A program made the position numbers and the translations under genes. A stretch of DNA of 50,333 nt from SZUA-181 sp964601765 (lineage in GTDB: Bacteria > Pseudomonadota > Zetaproteobacteria > Mariprofundales > Mariprofundaceae): assembly GCA_964601765.1 (NCBI GenBank), contig CAZROR010000005.1, positions 1 through 50,333 of the forward strand, written 5' to 3'. Positions 33,979 through 42,699 of the stretch are shown in pieces (position 1 is the stretch's first letter; the number at the start of each line of letters is the position of its first letter). The notes under the pieces are model-generated. The model had not been told where the DNA came from. It did not search any database and was given only the letters and a program-made list of their open reading frames with translations.

Positions 33979-36514
33979 GGCCCATGGACTGTGGGTGAGA
34001 CAGATCCCGATGGCGAGGATACATGCGCACCTGATAGGCAAAGTTGCCCGTGTCGCCGGGCTGGATGTCAGCCTGAAAGATGCCATCCTTCTTGTGATGC
34101 ATTTCAATCACACCATAGTGCTTGTAGCCGCCTTCCCGCTTCGGTCGCGAAAGCAGGACCTCTACATGCACGTCATCGGGAGAGAGCCCATCGAGGTATG
34201 CCTTCACCTGGAGCCGTAGCCGCTCTTTGCAGCTACGCTGACCTTCCGGCATATTGGCTACGGGTTCGAGCTTTAGTTTTGGCCAGGCCTTGCGCACCTT
34301 CGCTTTCCATGCCGCCAGCGCTCGGGTTCGAGCAAAGTTGTTCTCATGCAGAATGGCAGCCTGACGTGAAGCAGGAACGTAAAAGCGCGTAGTGTACTCG
34401 GCCACCATCCGGTCCGTGTTGAAACGCGGAATACAGCTGATCATGGCACGCTTACAGATGCGCACCCAGGCATCGGAATAGCCGCTGTCGTTGCGCTGAT
34501 AATAAGTGGGAATAACATCATAACGCAACGTGTGAATCAGTGAGGCAAAGTCATCTGCGTCACGCAGGGCATCATCGTCGATATCACGCTCACCGCCAAT
34601 CGTCCAGCCATTGTCGCCTTCAAACCCTTCCGGCCACCAGCCATCGAGAATGCTCAAATTCGGCACACCGTTCATGGCCGCCTTCATGCCGGATGTGCCA
34701 GATGCCTCCATGGGGCGCCGCGGATTGTTCAACCATACATCAACGCCAGCCAGCATATAACGGGCCAGGGTCATATCATAACCTTCAAGCATCAGCACCT
34801 TGCCGATGAATTCAGGGCGACGAGCAATTTCATGGATACGTCGAATCAACTCCTGCCCCGGCTGATCGGCCGGATGTGCCTTGCCGGCAAACAGAAATAC
34901 AACCGGATGATCCGCATCATTGAGCAGGGATAGCAGCCGCGCCTCATCGTGGAACAGCAGCGTGGCCCGTTTATACGTGGCAAAGCGCCGGGCAAACCCG
35001 ATGACCAGCGTACGCGCATCAAAGTTTGCCGTCATTTCCGTGGTCAGCTGGACATTCTCGCCATTACGCATGGCCTGGCGCTCTAGTTCCTCGCGTACAT
35101 ACTGAAGCATGCGCTGCTTGTTCGTCTGATGAATACTCCAGAATAGATGATCCGGGATATTGTGAATCTCCTCCCAGAATTCCGGCGTCATCAGATTGCC
35201 ACGCCACTGGCCACCAAGTTGCTGATCAAAAGCGGTAATCCACTCCTGTGACAACCACGTGGTTACGTGCACGCCATTGGTCACGGAGCAGACCGGGTTC
35301 TCCTCGGGAGGCACGCCCGGCCACATGGACTTGCACATTTCTGAGGTTACCTCGCCATGCAGCCTGGCCACGCCGTTAATGTAGGCCGAGCCGTGGATGG
35401 CCAGCGCTGTCTGATTAAAGCCTGAGCTGCCATGACCAAAATCCCCGCGTCCAAGCTCATGCAGGCGTTCATGGTCAACACCGAGCCGGCGCGTAAAATC
35501 ACCCATATAGGCATCAAACATGTCATGTGGAAATATATCGTGGCCAGCCGGGACCGGTGTATGCGTGGTAAACACAGTGGCAGCCTTCACTGCCTCCATG
35601 GCCTCATCGAAGGTCAACCCGTGATTCTCAACATACTCGCGCATGCGCTCCAGAATGATAAAGGCGGCATGGCCTTCGTTGGCATGCCAAACCGTTGGTG
35701 CAATACCCATGGCACGCAGAGCACGGACACCGCCGATACCAAGGCAGATTTCCTGTCGGATACGATTTTCCAGCCCACCACCATAGAGCTGATAGGTGAT
35801 CTTTCGGTCCTCGTCGCTATTGGGTGGCACATCGGCGTCAAGCAGCACCATCTGCATGTGTCCGGCCCTCGCTCGCCACAGCTTCAGGCTGAGCTTGCGC
35901 CCAGGTAATTCCACGTGAACATGTACCTCCCTCCCACGTGCGTCAGTCACGGGATTGATACATAGGTCCTCGAAGCTGCAATCGTGATAGGAAGCAATCT
36001 GCCTGCCGTGCGCATCAATGGTCTGGGAAAAATAGCCCTGCCGGTACAACAGCCCCACGGCGGTGAAAGGCAATCCGAGATCACTTGCAGACTTGCAGTG
36101 ATCGCCAGCCAGAATACCGAGTCCACCTGAATAAATTGGCAGTGATTCGTGCAACCCAAATTCAGCCGAGAAATAGGCGATCTCGTGCTTGTCTGCATCC
36201 TCAAACTGATGTACGTACCACTGATTCCCCTCCTGCTTGTAGGAGTCGTAGTACGACAGGACTCCATTATACAGCGCCAAAAAGGCACGATCCGAAGCCA
36301 TCTCATCAAGCCGGCTCTGCGACAGGCGGCGCAAAAACAGGCGAGGGTTATGGTCGCACAGCTGCCATAACACGGGATCCATAAGGTAAAAAAGCGAGCG
36401 TGCTCGCGCATTCCAGGAAAACCAGAGGTCATTGGCAAGCTCTTCCAGACGCGACAACGCTTCGGGAATAACAGGCTGCACTTGAAGGTAGAAGGTTTTT
36501 CCCAGAGAACTCAC
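33962..36514 (-). CDS. glgP: alpha-glucan (glycogen/maltodextrin) phosphorylase
   Basis: An 850-residue GT35 phosphorylase of the long bacterial/archaeal subgroup (TIGR02094-like) rather than the E. coli GlgP/MalP group. It opens with NDLWFSWNARARSLF, a feature of that subgroup. The family marks include YFSAEFGLHESLPIYSGGLGILAGDH, VWHANEGHAAFI, TTHTPVPAGHDIF, FARRFATYKRATLLF, and the PLP lysine region GTSGMKAAMNGVPNLSILDGWW. It releases glucose-1-phosphate from glycogen. The gene runs leftward into the 3-prime end of the ROK kinase (17-bp overlap) and is divergent from an unknown membrane protein. Confidence 0.93.
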   Translation of the reverse strand: MSSLGKTFYLQVQPVIPEALSRLEELANDLWFSWNARARSLFYLMDPVLWQLCDHNPRLFLRRLSQSRLDEMASDRAFLALYNGVLSYYDSYKQEGNQWYVHQFEDADKHEIAYFSAEFGLHESLPIYSGGLGILAGDHCKSASDLGLPFTAVGLLYRQGYFSQTIDAHGRQIASYHDCSFEDLCINPVTDARGREVHVHVELPGRKLSLKLWRARAGHMQMVLLDADVPPNSDEDRKITYQLYGGGLENRIRQEICLGIGGVRALRAMGIAPTVWHANEGHAAFIILERMREYVENHGLTFDEAMEAVKAATVFTTHTPVPAGHDIFPHDMFDAYMGDFTRRLGVDHERLHELGRGDFGHGSSGFNQTALAIHGSAYINGVARLHGEVTSEMCKSMWPGVPPEENPVCSVTNGVHVTTWLSQEWITAFDQQLGGQWRGNLMTPEFWEEIHNIPDHLFWSIHQTNKQRMLQYVREELERQAMRNGENVQLTTEMTANFDARTLVIGFARRFATYKRATLLFHDEARLLSLLNDADHPVVFLFAGKAHPADQPGQELIRRIHEIARRPEFIGKVLMLEGYDMTLARYMLAGVDVWLNNPRRPMEASGTSGMKAAMNGVPNLSILDGWWPEGFEGDNGWTIGGERDIDDDALRDADDFASLIHTLRYDVIPTYYQRNDSGYSDAWVRICKRAMISCIPRFNTDRMVAEYTTRFYVPASRQAAILHENNFARTRALAAWKAKVRKAWPKLKLEPVANMPEGQRSCKERLRLQVKAYLDGLSPDDVHVEVLLSRPKREGGYKHYGVIEMHHKKDGIFQADIQPGDTGNFAYQVRMYPRHRDLSHPQSMGLMVWL

Positions 36515-36657
36515 GTGAACTCCTCACTCTAATTCCAACATGCCCCCGCGAGGGGCGCGAAGCTTGTCCAAACGGTATGGTCAAGTCAACGCGCCTCGTA
36601 TCAGCAGTGTGGCTGAGAGGCTGTACCAGGCGAGAAGACATGATATAGGATGACGGC

Positions 36658-37056
36658 ATGAAGATGGGCGGATTGCAACCCCTGCAGCAACTTCGGTACT
36701 GGCAACGTTCCGACTGGTGGCGAGTTGATGTCAGGCTGCCGCTTGGCTGCGGGACACTGATGCTTGGCATTCTGTTGGCGACATTGCTGGCTGATGTGCC
36801 CTGGGTGGCGGGCCTGCCACTTCTCGGATTCCTGTTGCTGGCCGCCTATCAGGGATACAGGCAGCCGACAGCGCCTTTCCTGGTTGCAGCAACCATATGT
36901 ATGCCACTGTTCCTGATGGTCGTGTTGCTGGCATGGGTGGTGCCGGACGGCCGCATCACCGCCATCTGGCTGGCCATCGCCCTGTTCACTCTCCTGCTCT
37001 GCCTCGTCGGGGCATTTGCCGGCACGTGGCTACAGAGCCGGCGACATGGTATCTGA
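36658..37056 (+). CDS. hypothetical integral membrane protein
   Basis: A 132-residue protein that I do not recognise. The first 25 residues are amphipathic (LQPLQQLRYWQRSDWWRVDVRL); then come four hydrophobic stretches, about 31-45, 50-64, 71-94 and 101-123, ending in a basic tail (QSRRHGI). The start at 36658 has a weak upstream site. It stands between divergent glgP and the PiT transporter, 95 bp before the latter. The composition suits an inner membrane protein with three or four helices; function cannot be assigned. Confidence 0.6.
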   Translation: MKMGGLQPLQQLRYWQRSDWWRVDVRLPLGCGTLMLGILLATLLADVPWVAGLPLLGFLLLAAYQGYRQPTAPFLVAATICMPLFLMVVLLAWVVPDGRITAIWLAIALFTLLLCLVGAFAGTWLQSRRHGI

Positions 37057-37151
37057 TCTTTCAACCGGCATGTGTATGAATAAATCCCACGTGTAAGGAA
37101 ACACCCGGCTTCAGCGACACTGAGGCTTCAACCGCTGATAAGGGGGGAAAT

Positions 37152-38264
37152 ATGATGGAATGGCTGGTGTTGCTCTTCGCCGGTATGGCCTTTCTGGCCT
37201 ATGCCAATGGCGCCAACGACAACTTCAAGGGTGTGGCCACGCTGTATGGCAGCCGCGTGCTCAGTCGGCGCCAGGCGCTGGGCTGGGCCACCATCACCAC
37301 GATGGCAGGCTCGTTGACCGCAGCCTGGCTCGCCACAGCGCTGATGAAGCTCTTCAGTGGCAAGGGCCTGGTACCGGACACCCTCATCGCTGAGCCCGGC
37401 CTCATGGTGGCCGTAATGCTCGGCGCTGCGGCCACCGTTGCCCTGGCCTCACGCCTTGGCATTCCGATCTCCACAACCCACGCTCTGATCGGCGGGCTGG
37501 CAGGTGCAGGTCTTGCTGCCACCCACTGGAATATTCACTGGGATGCCCTGCTGCACAATTTCATGTGGCCTTTGATTGCCAGCCCGGTCATTGCACTGGC
37601 GACAGCAGCACTGCTTTACCAGCTTCTGACGCATACGCGCCAGCGCCTCGGCATCGGCAAGGAGACTTGCATCTGCATCGGCGAAGGCCGCCCCATTCCG
37701 ATGCCGGATGGTGTAAGCACGTTGCAGGCCAGCTTGCCGGAGCTGATTATCGATACGAATGAGAACTGCCGCCGGATCGAAACCTACCGTGGTCGTGTCA
37801 TCGGCTTTTCCGTGCAGCGCCTCGTGGAAGGACTGCATGTACTCAGTAGTGGTGCGGTATCGTTCGCACGCGGCCTGAATGACACGCCGAAAATCGTTGG
37901 CGTTGCGCTTGTTGCATCCAGCCTCGGTGCGGACTGGCTAACCTTTGCGGCCGCCCTGGCCATGGGCCTTGGTGGCGTGCTGCATTCACGCCGCATTGCA
38001 ACGACCATGGCTGACAGTATCACAGACATTCAGCACGGACCGGGCCTGACCGCCAATATCGTTACCAGCATCATGGTGTTGTTTGCATCGAAATGGGGGG
38101 TTCCGGTTTCGACCACGCACGTATCCTGTGGTGCCATCTTCGGCATTGGCACGACATCAGGAAAAACAGACTGGCGCCTCGTACAGGGCATTGCTGCGGC
38201 CTGGCTGCTTACCCTGCCGATCGCCGCAGCCCTTGCTGCCGTCACCTACATGACACTCTCATAG
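37152..38264 (+). CDS. pitA: low-affinity inorganic phosphate transporter, PiT family
   Basis: A 370-residue transporter of the PiT/PHO-4 family. Twin family signatures are present: GANDNFKGVATLYGSR near the N terminus and GLNDTPKIVGVAL in the second half, together with the paired PISTTHALIGG and PVSTTHVSCGA segments that mark the inverted repeats. About ten membrane helices flank a cytoplasmic loop with C-C-rich wording (TCICIGEGRPIPM). The family couples uptake of metal-phosphate or phosphate to protons or sodium. It starts at 37152 or the adjacent codon (ATGATGGAATGG) after an AGGGGGG site. It converges with the PstS-like gene. Confidence 0.9.
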   Translation: MMEWLVLLFAGMAFLAYANGANDNFKGVATLYGSRVLSRRQALGWATITTMAGSLTAAWLATALMKLFSGKGLVPDTLIAEPGLMVAVMLGAAATVALASRLGIPISTTHALIGGLAGAGLAATHWNIHWDALLHNFMWPLIASPVIALATAALLYQLLTHTRQRLGIGKETCICIGEGRPIPMPDGVSTLQASLPELIIDTNENCRRIETYRGRVIGFSVQRLVEGLHVLSSGAVSFARGLNDTPKIVGVALVASSLGADWLTFAAALAMGLGGVLHSRRIATTMADSITDIQHGPGLTANIVTSIMVLFASKWGVPVSTTHVSCGAIFGIGTTSGKTDWRLVQGIAAAWLLTLPIAAALAAVTYMTLS

Positions 38265-38304
38265 GCCCTGGAAGCAGGCTGTACGCGTAACAGCTACGCA
38301 ATAC

Positions 38305-38772
38305 TCAACGGACTGGCAGATAACCCGCAGCCCTGATGATCGCCTGGCCCTGCGGGGAACGCAGAAAATCCACAAAAGCGCGTGCCGTGGCCGGTGCATC
38401 CTTGCGTAGCAATACATACAGGTTACGACGACCATTATACGCAGGGGATGTAGCTGAGATGGTCTTCGCAATCGCGTAAACATCCACGCGTTCCGCCAGC
38501 ATCGCAATTTCGACAGCCTCCAGCTCACGCGCAACCATGCCAATGGCTGCGATGCCCCGGATCACCGCGGTGATACCGTCGCCTGTACGCTTACCGGAGA
38601 CAACAATGGTCACCTCCGGGTGTTGCTTGTGCCAGACACTGGCGGCACTGGAAACAATCGGTGCGACATTCATTGCACCAATGGCATACAGTACGCTGGC
38701 GGCATGGAGTGTGGCTGGAGCCAAAAGCGCAGCACACATCATGCTGAGAACTGATGCCGCCAACCTACGCAC
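38305..38772 (-). CDS. truncated PstS-like periplasmic substrate-binding protein
   Basis: A 155-residue secreted protein. GTG at 38772 follows a GGAGGG site and opens a signal peptide (VRRLAASVLSMMCAALLA, ending LHA). The mature part starts like PstS-type phosphate-binding proteins (IGAMNVAPIVSSAASVW, SGKRTGDGITAVIRG, IGMVARELEAVE) and ends like them (NLYVLLRKDAPATARAFVDF, GYLPVR), but the second lobe of about 100 residues between these is missing. The junction is in frame. It could be a working one-lobe protein or a decayed gene. It lies next to the PiT transporter and downstream of the PPi-type phosphofructokinase. Confidence 0.7.
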   Translation of the reverse strand: MRRLAASVLSMMCAALLAPATLHAASVLYAIGAMNVAPIVSSAASVWHKQHPEVTIVVSGKRTGDGITAVIRGIAAIGMVARELEAVEIAMLAERVDVYAIAKTISATSPAYNGRRNLYVLLRKDAPATARAFVDFLRSPQGQAIIRAAGYLPVR

Positions 38773-38860
38773 CGAAGCAACCCTCCGCGTACGGGATATA
38801 TGCTTGAACCTCGATCTCAGGGCGAAGCATGTCCTGTACTCACTACCTGTCCGGAAAGCG

Positions 38861-40200
38861 CTACAGGTTTCCCATCCTCGGTAGCTCCCCAACCAGCGGC
38901 GCGACATAATCGATCCAGGCCTGAGTGACATCATTGCCTGCCGCATTGATGTGCGCATCCTTCATTTCAGTTGCCTCGCGTGCCACGGATGACAGCGGGG
39001 TGATAAAGCACTCACTTTCATACGGCTCGCTGCTCAGGCGACGGATGGCCACGGAGCCGTTATCCGTACCCGTCACCGCATGATTGACGGCAAATTCACC
39101 AACCCGACGCGCTTCTGCCGCATCAATCTCTGAAACAATCGTCGGAAAGCTTCGCTGCAGGTAGCCAAACGTATCGGCACGCACACGCACCTTTTCTCCC
39201 GCAAACGCCTCCCTGACGTGTGCCGCCAGACAGTCTCCCAGCGCGCCAGTCCCGGAAAGCTGGATATTGCCGTGGCTGTCGCGCTCACCAGTGGTAACAA
39301 TCGGATTGCCATCCGCGTCGGCAATACCTTCGGACACGGCCACAACGCAACGGCCATATCTCGCAACAGCCTCGCGCACGTCTTGTTTGAATGATTCGAC
39401 ATTGAAGACACGCTCGGGCAGATAAATGAGATGTGGACCATCACCCTCATACTGCCGCGCCAGAGCCGATGCCGCAGTCAGAAACCCGGCATGACGCCCC
39501 ATCACCACATTGATCTTGATGCCGGACAGTGCCCGGTTATCGCGGTCATCACCCATGAACGCAAGCGCCACAAAACGAGCGGCAGAGGCAAAGCCAGGGC
39601 AGTGATCAGTCACCTTCAGGTCNNNNNNNNNNNNNNNNNNNNNNNNNNNNNNNNNNNNNNNNNNNNNNNNNNNNNNNNNNNNNNNNNNNNNNNNNNNNNN
39701 NNNNNNNNNNNNNNNNNNNNNNCCACAAAACGAGCGGCAGAGGCAAAGCCAGGGCAGTGATCAGTCACCTTCAGGTCATTATCGATCGTTTTAGGTATAT
39801 GCACGGTGCGAAAGTCATAGTTCTCCTCACGTGCCATCTCGGCAATGATATGCGCCGTTTCGGCCGAATCATTGCCACCGATATAGAAAAAATACCGCAC
39901 ATCATGCTTCTTGAACACGTCAAACACACGCTCACACTCAGCCTTGCCCGGCTTCAGGCGCACCGAGCCAAGTGCTGCTGCGGGGGTGTTGGCCACCAGC
40001 TCCAGCTGCTCACGGCTCTGGACCATTAGATCGACGAAGTCTTCATCCATGATGCCCCGGATGCCATGACGAGCACCAAGGATCCCTGTGATCTGTGCCT
40101 GCTTCCGAGCCGCCAGAATCGCACCCACAAGCGACTGATTAATGACTGTTGTGGGGCCGCCGCTCTGACCAATGACCATCTTACCTTTTAACGCCTGCAT
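38861..40200 (-). CDS. pfp: phosphofructokinase, PPi-dependent type (interrupted by a scaffold gap)
   Basis: The gene is split by 100 N at 39623-39722, flanked by identical 55-bp copies. Removing one copy plus the Ns (155 bp) joins both parts in frame to a 394-residue protein. It starts at 40200 with an excellent GGAGGGAAATC site. Motifs are GQSGGPTTVINQS (11-23), GGNDS (108-112), PKTIDND (136-142), and MGRHAG. The residue after the first D/N of the GGDGS loop is D, and a lysine precedes TIDND, both typical of PPi-dependent enzymes rather than ATP-dependent ones. In autotrophs and methanotrophs such enzymes act reversibly and can work on sedoheptulose bisphosphate. The N in place of the usual first D is odd. 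Confidence 0.85.
39568..39622. repeat. 55-bp contig overlap, copy 1 (pfk gap)
   Basis: These 55 bases, ending TTCAGGTC next to the N run, are repeated exactly at 39723-39777 on the other side. This is the signature of two contigs that overlap by a fixed word length but were not merged. Confidence 0.95.
39623..39722. other. scaffold gap (100 N), probably spurious
   Basis: Exactly 100 N placed between two identical 55-bp ends. Collapsing the duplicate restores one phosphofructokinase frame, so no sequence is likely to be missing here. Confidence 0.95.
39723..39777. repeat. 55-bp contig overlap, copy 2 (pfk gap)
   Basis: Exact second copy of 39568-39622. Both copies encode the same phosphofructokinase segment (VTDHCPGFASAARFV), which is present only once in family members. 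Confidence 0.95.
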
Positions 40201-40302
40201 GATTTCCCTCCGTAGATATCTGCCGATAGTGTATGCGTGCCGGGACATTATATCGGCCACCCATTAAATGTCTCGCCCGGCAAACCACCACATGGAGTGC
40301 CC

Positions 40303-41082
40303 ATGGATATACAGGCCATTGCCCGCCTGCTTGCCCAGGCCGGTGACAACATCATTCTTCCAGCCCTCACACGCCAGGCCACCACGCAAACGAAGGCGGA
40401 CGGCTCGCTGCTCACACAAACAGATATGGCCTGTCAGGCGTTTATCCGTGAGCAGTTGATGCAGATGGATGCCAGCATCGGCTTTCTCGGTGAGGAAATG
40501 CTGGGCCACGAGCAGCAGCTCTGCCTGGATGTCGGGGGTGCCTACTGGTGCCTTGACCCACTGGATGGCACGACCAACTTCACCACGGGCTTCCCGTGCT
40601 TCGGCCTGTCGTTGGCTCTCATTGACAACGGCCGGCCGATACTCGGCTGTATTCATGATCCTGTGCGCCAGGAGACATTCTGCGCAAGTGAGGGTCAGGG
40701 AGCCTGGCTGAATGGTAATCGCATCCGGGCCATCGCTACATCGTGTCTGCAGGACTGCATCGGATTCATTGACTTCAAGCGACTCACACCGAAGCTCGCG
40801 GCACGCATTGCCGCCCGGCCCTTCTATCGCAGCCAGCGAAATATCGGCACCTGTGCACTGGAGTGGGCCTGGCTCGCAGCCGGGCGAGCCCAGTTCATCC
40901 TGCATGGCGGGCAGAAGCTGTGGGACTATGCTGCCGGGGCGCTGATCGCCGAGGAGGCCGGTTATCTGGTCAGCGACTTTGACGGTCTGCATCCGTTTGC
41001 GCAGCCCCGCCTGAGCAGCCCGATCGCTGCCGCGCACGACACCATCCACCCCGAACTGATGGATTTGCTGCACCAGGTTTAA
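40303..41082 (+). CDS. inositol-monophosphatase-family phosphatase
   Basis: A 259-residue metal-dependent phosphatase. Metal-binding motifs are GEE (63-65), DPLDGTTNF (85-93) and WDYAAG (207-212). The family covers inositol-1-phosphatase SuhB, 3-phosphoadenosine-5-phosphate phosphatase CysQ, fructose-bisphosphatase-like enzymes and histidinol-phosphatase HisN. Motifs alone do not decide. Since hisB here lacks a phosphatase domain, HisN is one option; the position between phosphofructokinase and glpX suggests a sugar bisphosphatase as another. The ATG at 40303 follows TGGAGTG; an upstream in-frame start adds 22 residues without family likeness. The stop lies at the left edge of a MITE-like element. 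Confidence 0.85.
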   Translation: MDIQAIARLLAQAGDNIILPALTRQATTQTKADGSLLTQTDMACQAFIREQLMQMDASIGFLGEEMLGHEQQLCLDVGGAYWCLDPLDGTTNFTTGFPCFGLSLALIDNGRPILGCIHDPVRQETFCASEGQGAWLNGNRIRAIATSCLQDCIGFIDFKRLTPKLAARIAARPFYRSQRNIGTCALEWAWLAAGRAQFILHGGQKLWDYAAGALIAEEAGYLVSDFDGLHPFAQPRLSSPIAAAHDTIHPELMDLLHQV

Positions 41083-41359
41083 GGAGCCTCTGAACAAGCC
41101 CCGCATGGCCGCGATAGCGGCTTTGCGGGATGGGACGCAAGGCGCAAGGCGCCATGCATGGTTACGCCATGGATAAGCCTTGCAACACAGCAGACCGCAC
41201 GCAAAGCCCTGTCCCGCAGGGGTTGCGCTGCAATCGCGCGCCTGCTGCGTCAGGATCCTTGGCTTCGTAGCTCAGGCTTTGAGCTGCGTCGCCTTCCTTG
41301 CGCACATTACGATTGCAGCAGCAACGCGACTGCATACAGGGCTTATTTAGAGGCTTCCT
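41081..41359. mobile_element. 279-bp MITE-like element with terminal inverted repeats
   Basis: The ends form 21-bp imperfect inverted repeats: 41081-41101 (AAGGAGCCTCTGAACAAGCC and C) and the complement of 41339-41359 (AGGAAGCCTCTAAATAAGCC and C), identical at 17 of 21 positions. The interior (GCGGG- and CTGCGTC-rich) carries no transposase and no plausible gene. The left end coincides with the final two bases of the phosphatase stop codon. I recall similar CCTCTGAA-type ends in proteobacterial repeats, but cannot name a family. No clear target-site duplication is visible. Confidence 0.6.
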
Positions 41360-41370
41360 GACCACCCCCA

Positions 41371-41425
41371 CCGATCCGCAAATTGTCGCATTCCGGGGCA
41401 AAATCCGCTAGGATGCCGCCCCCCT
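41371..41425. repeat. 55-bp contig overlap, copy 1 (glpX upstream gap)
   Basis: Exact duplicate of 41526-41580, on the other side of a 100-N gap; same pattern as the phosphofructokinase gap. Confidence 0.95.
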
Positions 41426-41525
41426 NNNNNNNNNNNNNNNNNNNNNNNNNNNNNNNNNNNNNNNNNNNNNNNNNNNNNNNNNNNNNNNNNNNNNNNNNNN
41501 NNNNNNNNNNNNNNNNNNNNNNNNN
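41426..41525. other. scaffold gap (100 N), probably spurious
   Basis: Exactly 100 N between identical 55-bp ends. The true sequence most likely reads straight across a single copy of the 55-bp word. Confidence 0.95.
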
Positions 41526-41580
41526 CCGATCCGCAAATTGTCGCATTCCGGGGCAAAATCCGCTAGGATGCCGCCCCCCT
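41526..41580. repeat. 55-bp contig overlap, copy 2 (glpX upstream gap)
   Basis: Exact second copy of 41371-41425. Confidence 0.95.
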
Positions 41581-41617
41581 GCAATGGGGCCCAAGGACTT
41601 CCTGTGGAGGGGAATGA

Positions 41618-42574
41618 ATGATTTCCAGCGTTTGCGATCTCAAAATCGAGCTGGTCGAAGTCTGTGAAGCTGCGGCACGCGCATGCGCGCCCTTCATCGG
41701 CTCGGGCAGAAAGGATGAAGGCGATGGCCTTGCGGTCGATGCCATGCGCAAACGCATCAATGAGGTACCCATGCGTGGTACCATTGTGATCGGTGAAGGC
41801 GCCAAGGACGAGGCTCCCGCGTTGTACGATGGAGAGCGGGTCGGACAGGGCAAAGGCATTGGTGTGGATATTGCCGTCGATCCGATCGAGGGAACAAACT
41901 TGTTTGCAAAGGACATGCCCGGTTCCGTCTGTACGCTTGCCGCGGCTCCCGAAGGCGCCATGTACCGGCCCGGCTCCTGTTTCTATATGGACAAGCAGGT
42001 GTATCCCCGGGCTGCGCGGGGAAAAATTGATCCCGAAGCCCCGGTCGGCGACCGCCTGCATCAGCTGGCCAAAGCCCTCGGCAAGGATATCAGTGAAATC
42101 AAGGTGTTCATCCTGGATAAGCCCAGACATCAGGAACTCATCACCGATATTTATGCCTGTGGTGCCAAAGTGCGGCTGGCCACGGATGGTGATGTCAACG
42201 GTGCCATTCAGGCGATTCTTGGTATTGGCGTCGATGCGCTACTCGGTATTGGTGGCACCCCCGAAGGTATCGTCACGGCCTGTGCCGCCCGTGCCATGGG
42301 CGCCGAGATGTTTGGCCGCATGGCACCGCAAAAGGACTTCGAAATCGAGCTTTGCAAAAAGGAAGGCATCGACACGCAGCGTGTCATTAGCCGTGATGAA
42401 CTTGTCACCAGCGAGGATGTGATGTTCATCGCCACTGGCCTGACCAGTGGTGCCTACGTCCACCACGTAAAAGTCGGTGATGACGATGCCGGACGGTTTA
42501 TGACCACGGACACGGTGATCCTCTCCGCATCCGTAGGCAACATCCGCCGCGTTATCACCACCGTACATGTGTGA
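41618..42574 (+). CDS. glpX: fructose-1,6-bisphosphatase, class II
   Basis: A 318-residue class II FBPase/SBPase. Visible marks are an acidic N-terminal GRKDEGDGLAVDAMR, VIGEGAKDEAP (57-67), the metal and phosphate motif VDPIEGTNLFAKDMPGS (87-102), ATDGDVNGAI, and GIGGTPEGIVTACAARAMG. In autotrophs this class can dephosphorylate both fructose- and sedoheptulose-bisphosphate in the Calvin cycle. It starts at the ATG at 41618 after GTGGAGGGGA. The gene begins a plus-strand run continuing with tkt, gap, pgk, pyk and fba, although a 125-bp AT-rich gap follows it. Confidence 0.95.
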   Translation: MISSVCDLKIELVEVCEAAARACAPFIGSGRKDEGDGLAVDAMRKRINEVPMRGTIVIGEGAKDEAPALYDGERVGQGKGIGVDIAVDPIEGTNLFAKDMPGSVCTLAAAPEGAMYRPGSCFYMDKQVYPRAARGKIDPEAPVGDRLHQLAKALGKDISEIKVFILDKPRHQELITDIYACGAKVRLATDGDVNGAIQAILGIGVDALLGIGGTPEGIVTACAARAMGAEMFGRMAPQKDFEIELCKKEGIDTQRVISRDELVTSEDVMFIATGLTSGAYVHHVKVGDDDAGRFMTTDTVILSASVGNIRRVITTVHV

Positions 42575-42699
42575 GCATACCGGCTTTGTATAAGGCTAAT
42601 TTATGACTTTTATAACAACTATTGATTAGAAATTATATATACACATGGATAGTGTGGTCAACTTCGGACTGATTTCTATCCAGGCAAGGGGAAACACAT
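42575..42699 (+). promoter_or_regulatory. AT-rich candidate promoter region of the tkt-gap-pgk-pyk-fba cluster
   Basis: 125 bp that are markedly more AT-rich than the neighbours (about 42585-42655, with runs such as AAATTATATATACACA). A possible promoter is TTGTAT at 42586-42591, a 17-bp spacer, and TTTATA at 42609-42614. CbbR-type LysR sites (T-N11-A dyads) would be expected here in an autotroph; several weak matches occur, none convincing. A GGGGAAACA site precedes the tkt ATG. Confidence 0.35.

Larger units (their letters stand above)
41360..41617 (+). promoter_or_regulatory. glpX upstream region, with scaffold gap
   Basis: After the MITE-like element, a GC-rich stretch includes TTGTCGCATTCC and, 18-20 bp on, CCGCTAGGATGCC, a possible -35/-10 pair for glpX. 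This 55-bp piece occurs on both sides of the second N run because of the assembly overlap. A TGGAGGGGAATGA ribosome binding site precedes the glpX ATG. No gene is present. Confidence 0.3.

Noticed and set aside
41343..41667. Small frames passing through the second N run
   Set aside because: They consist of N-coded residues and a duplicated promoter segment, so they are assembly artefacts.
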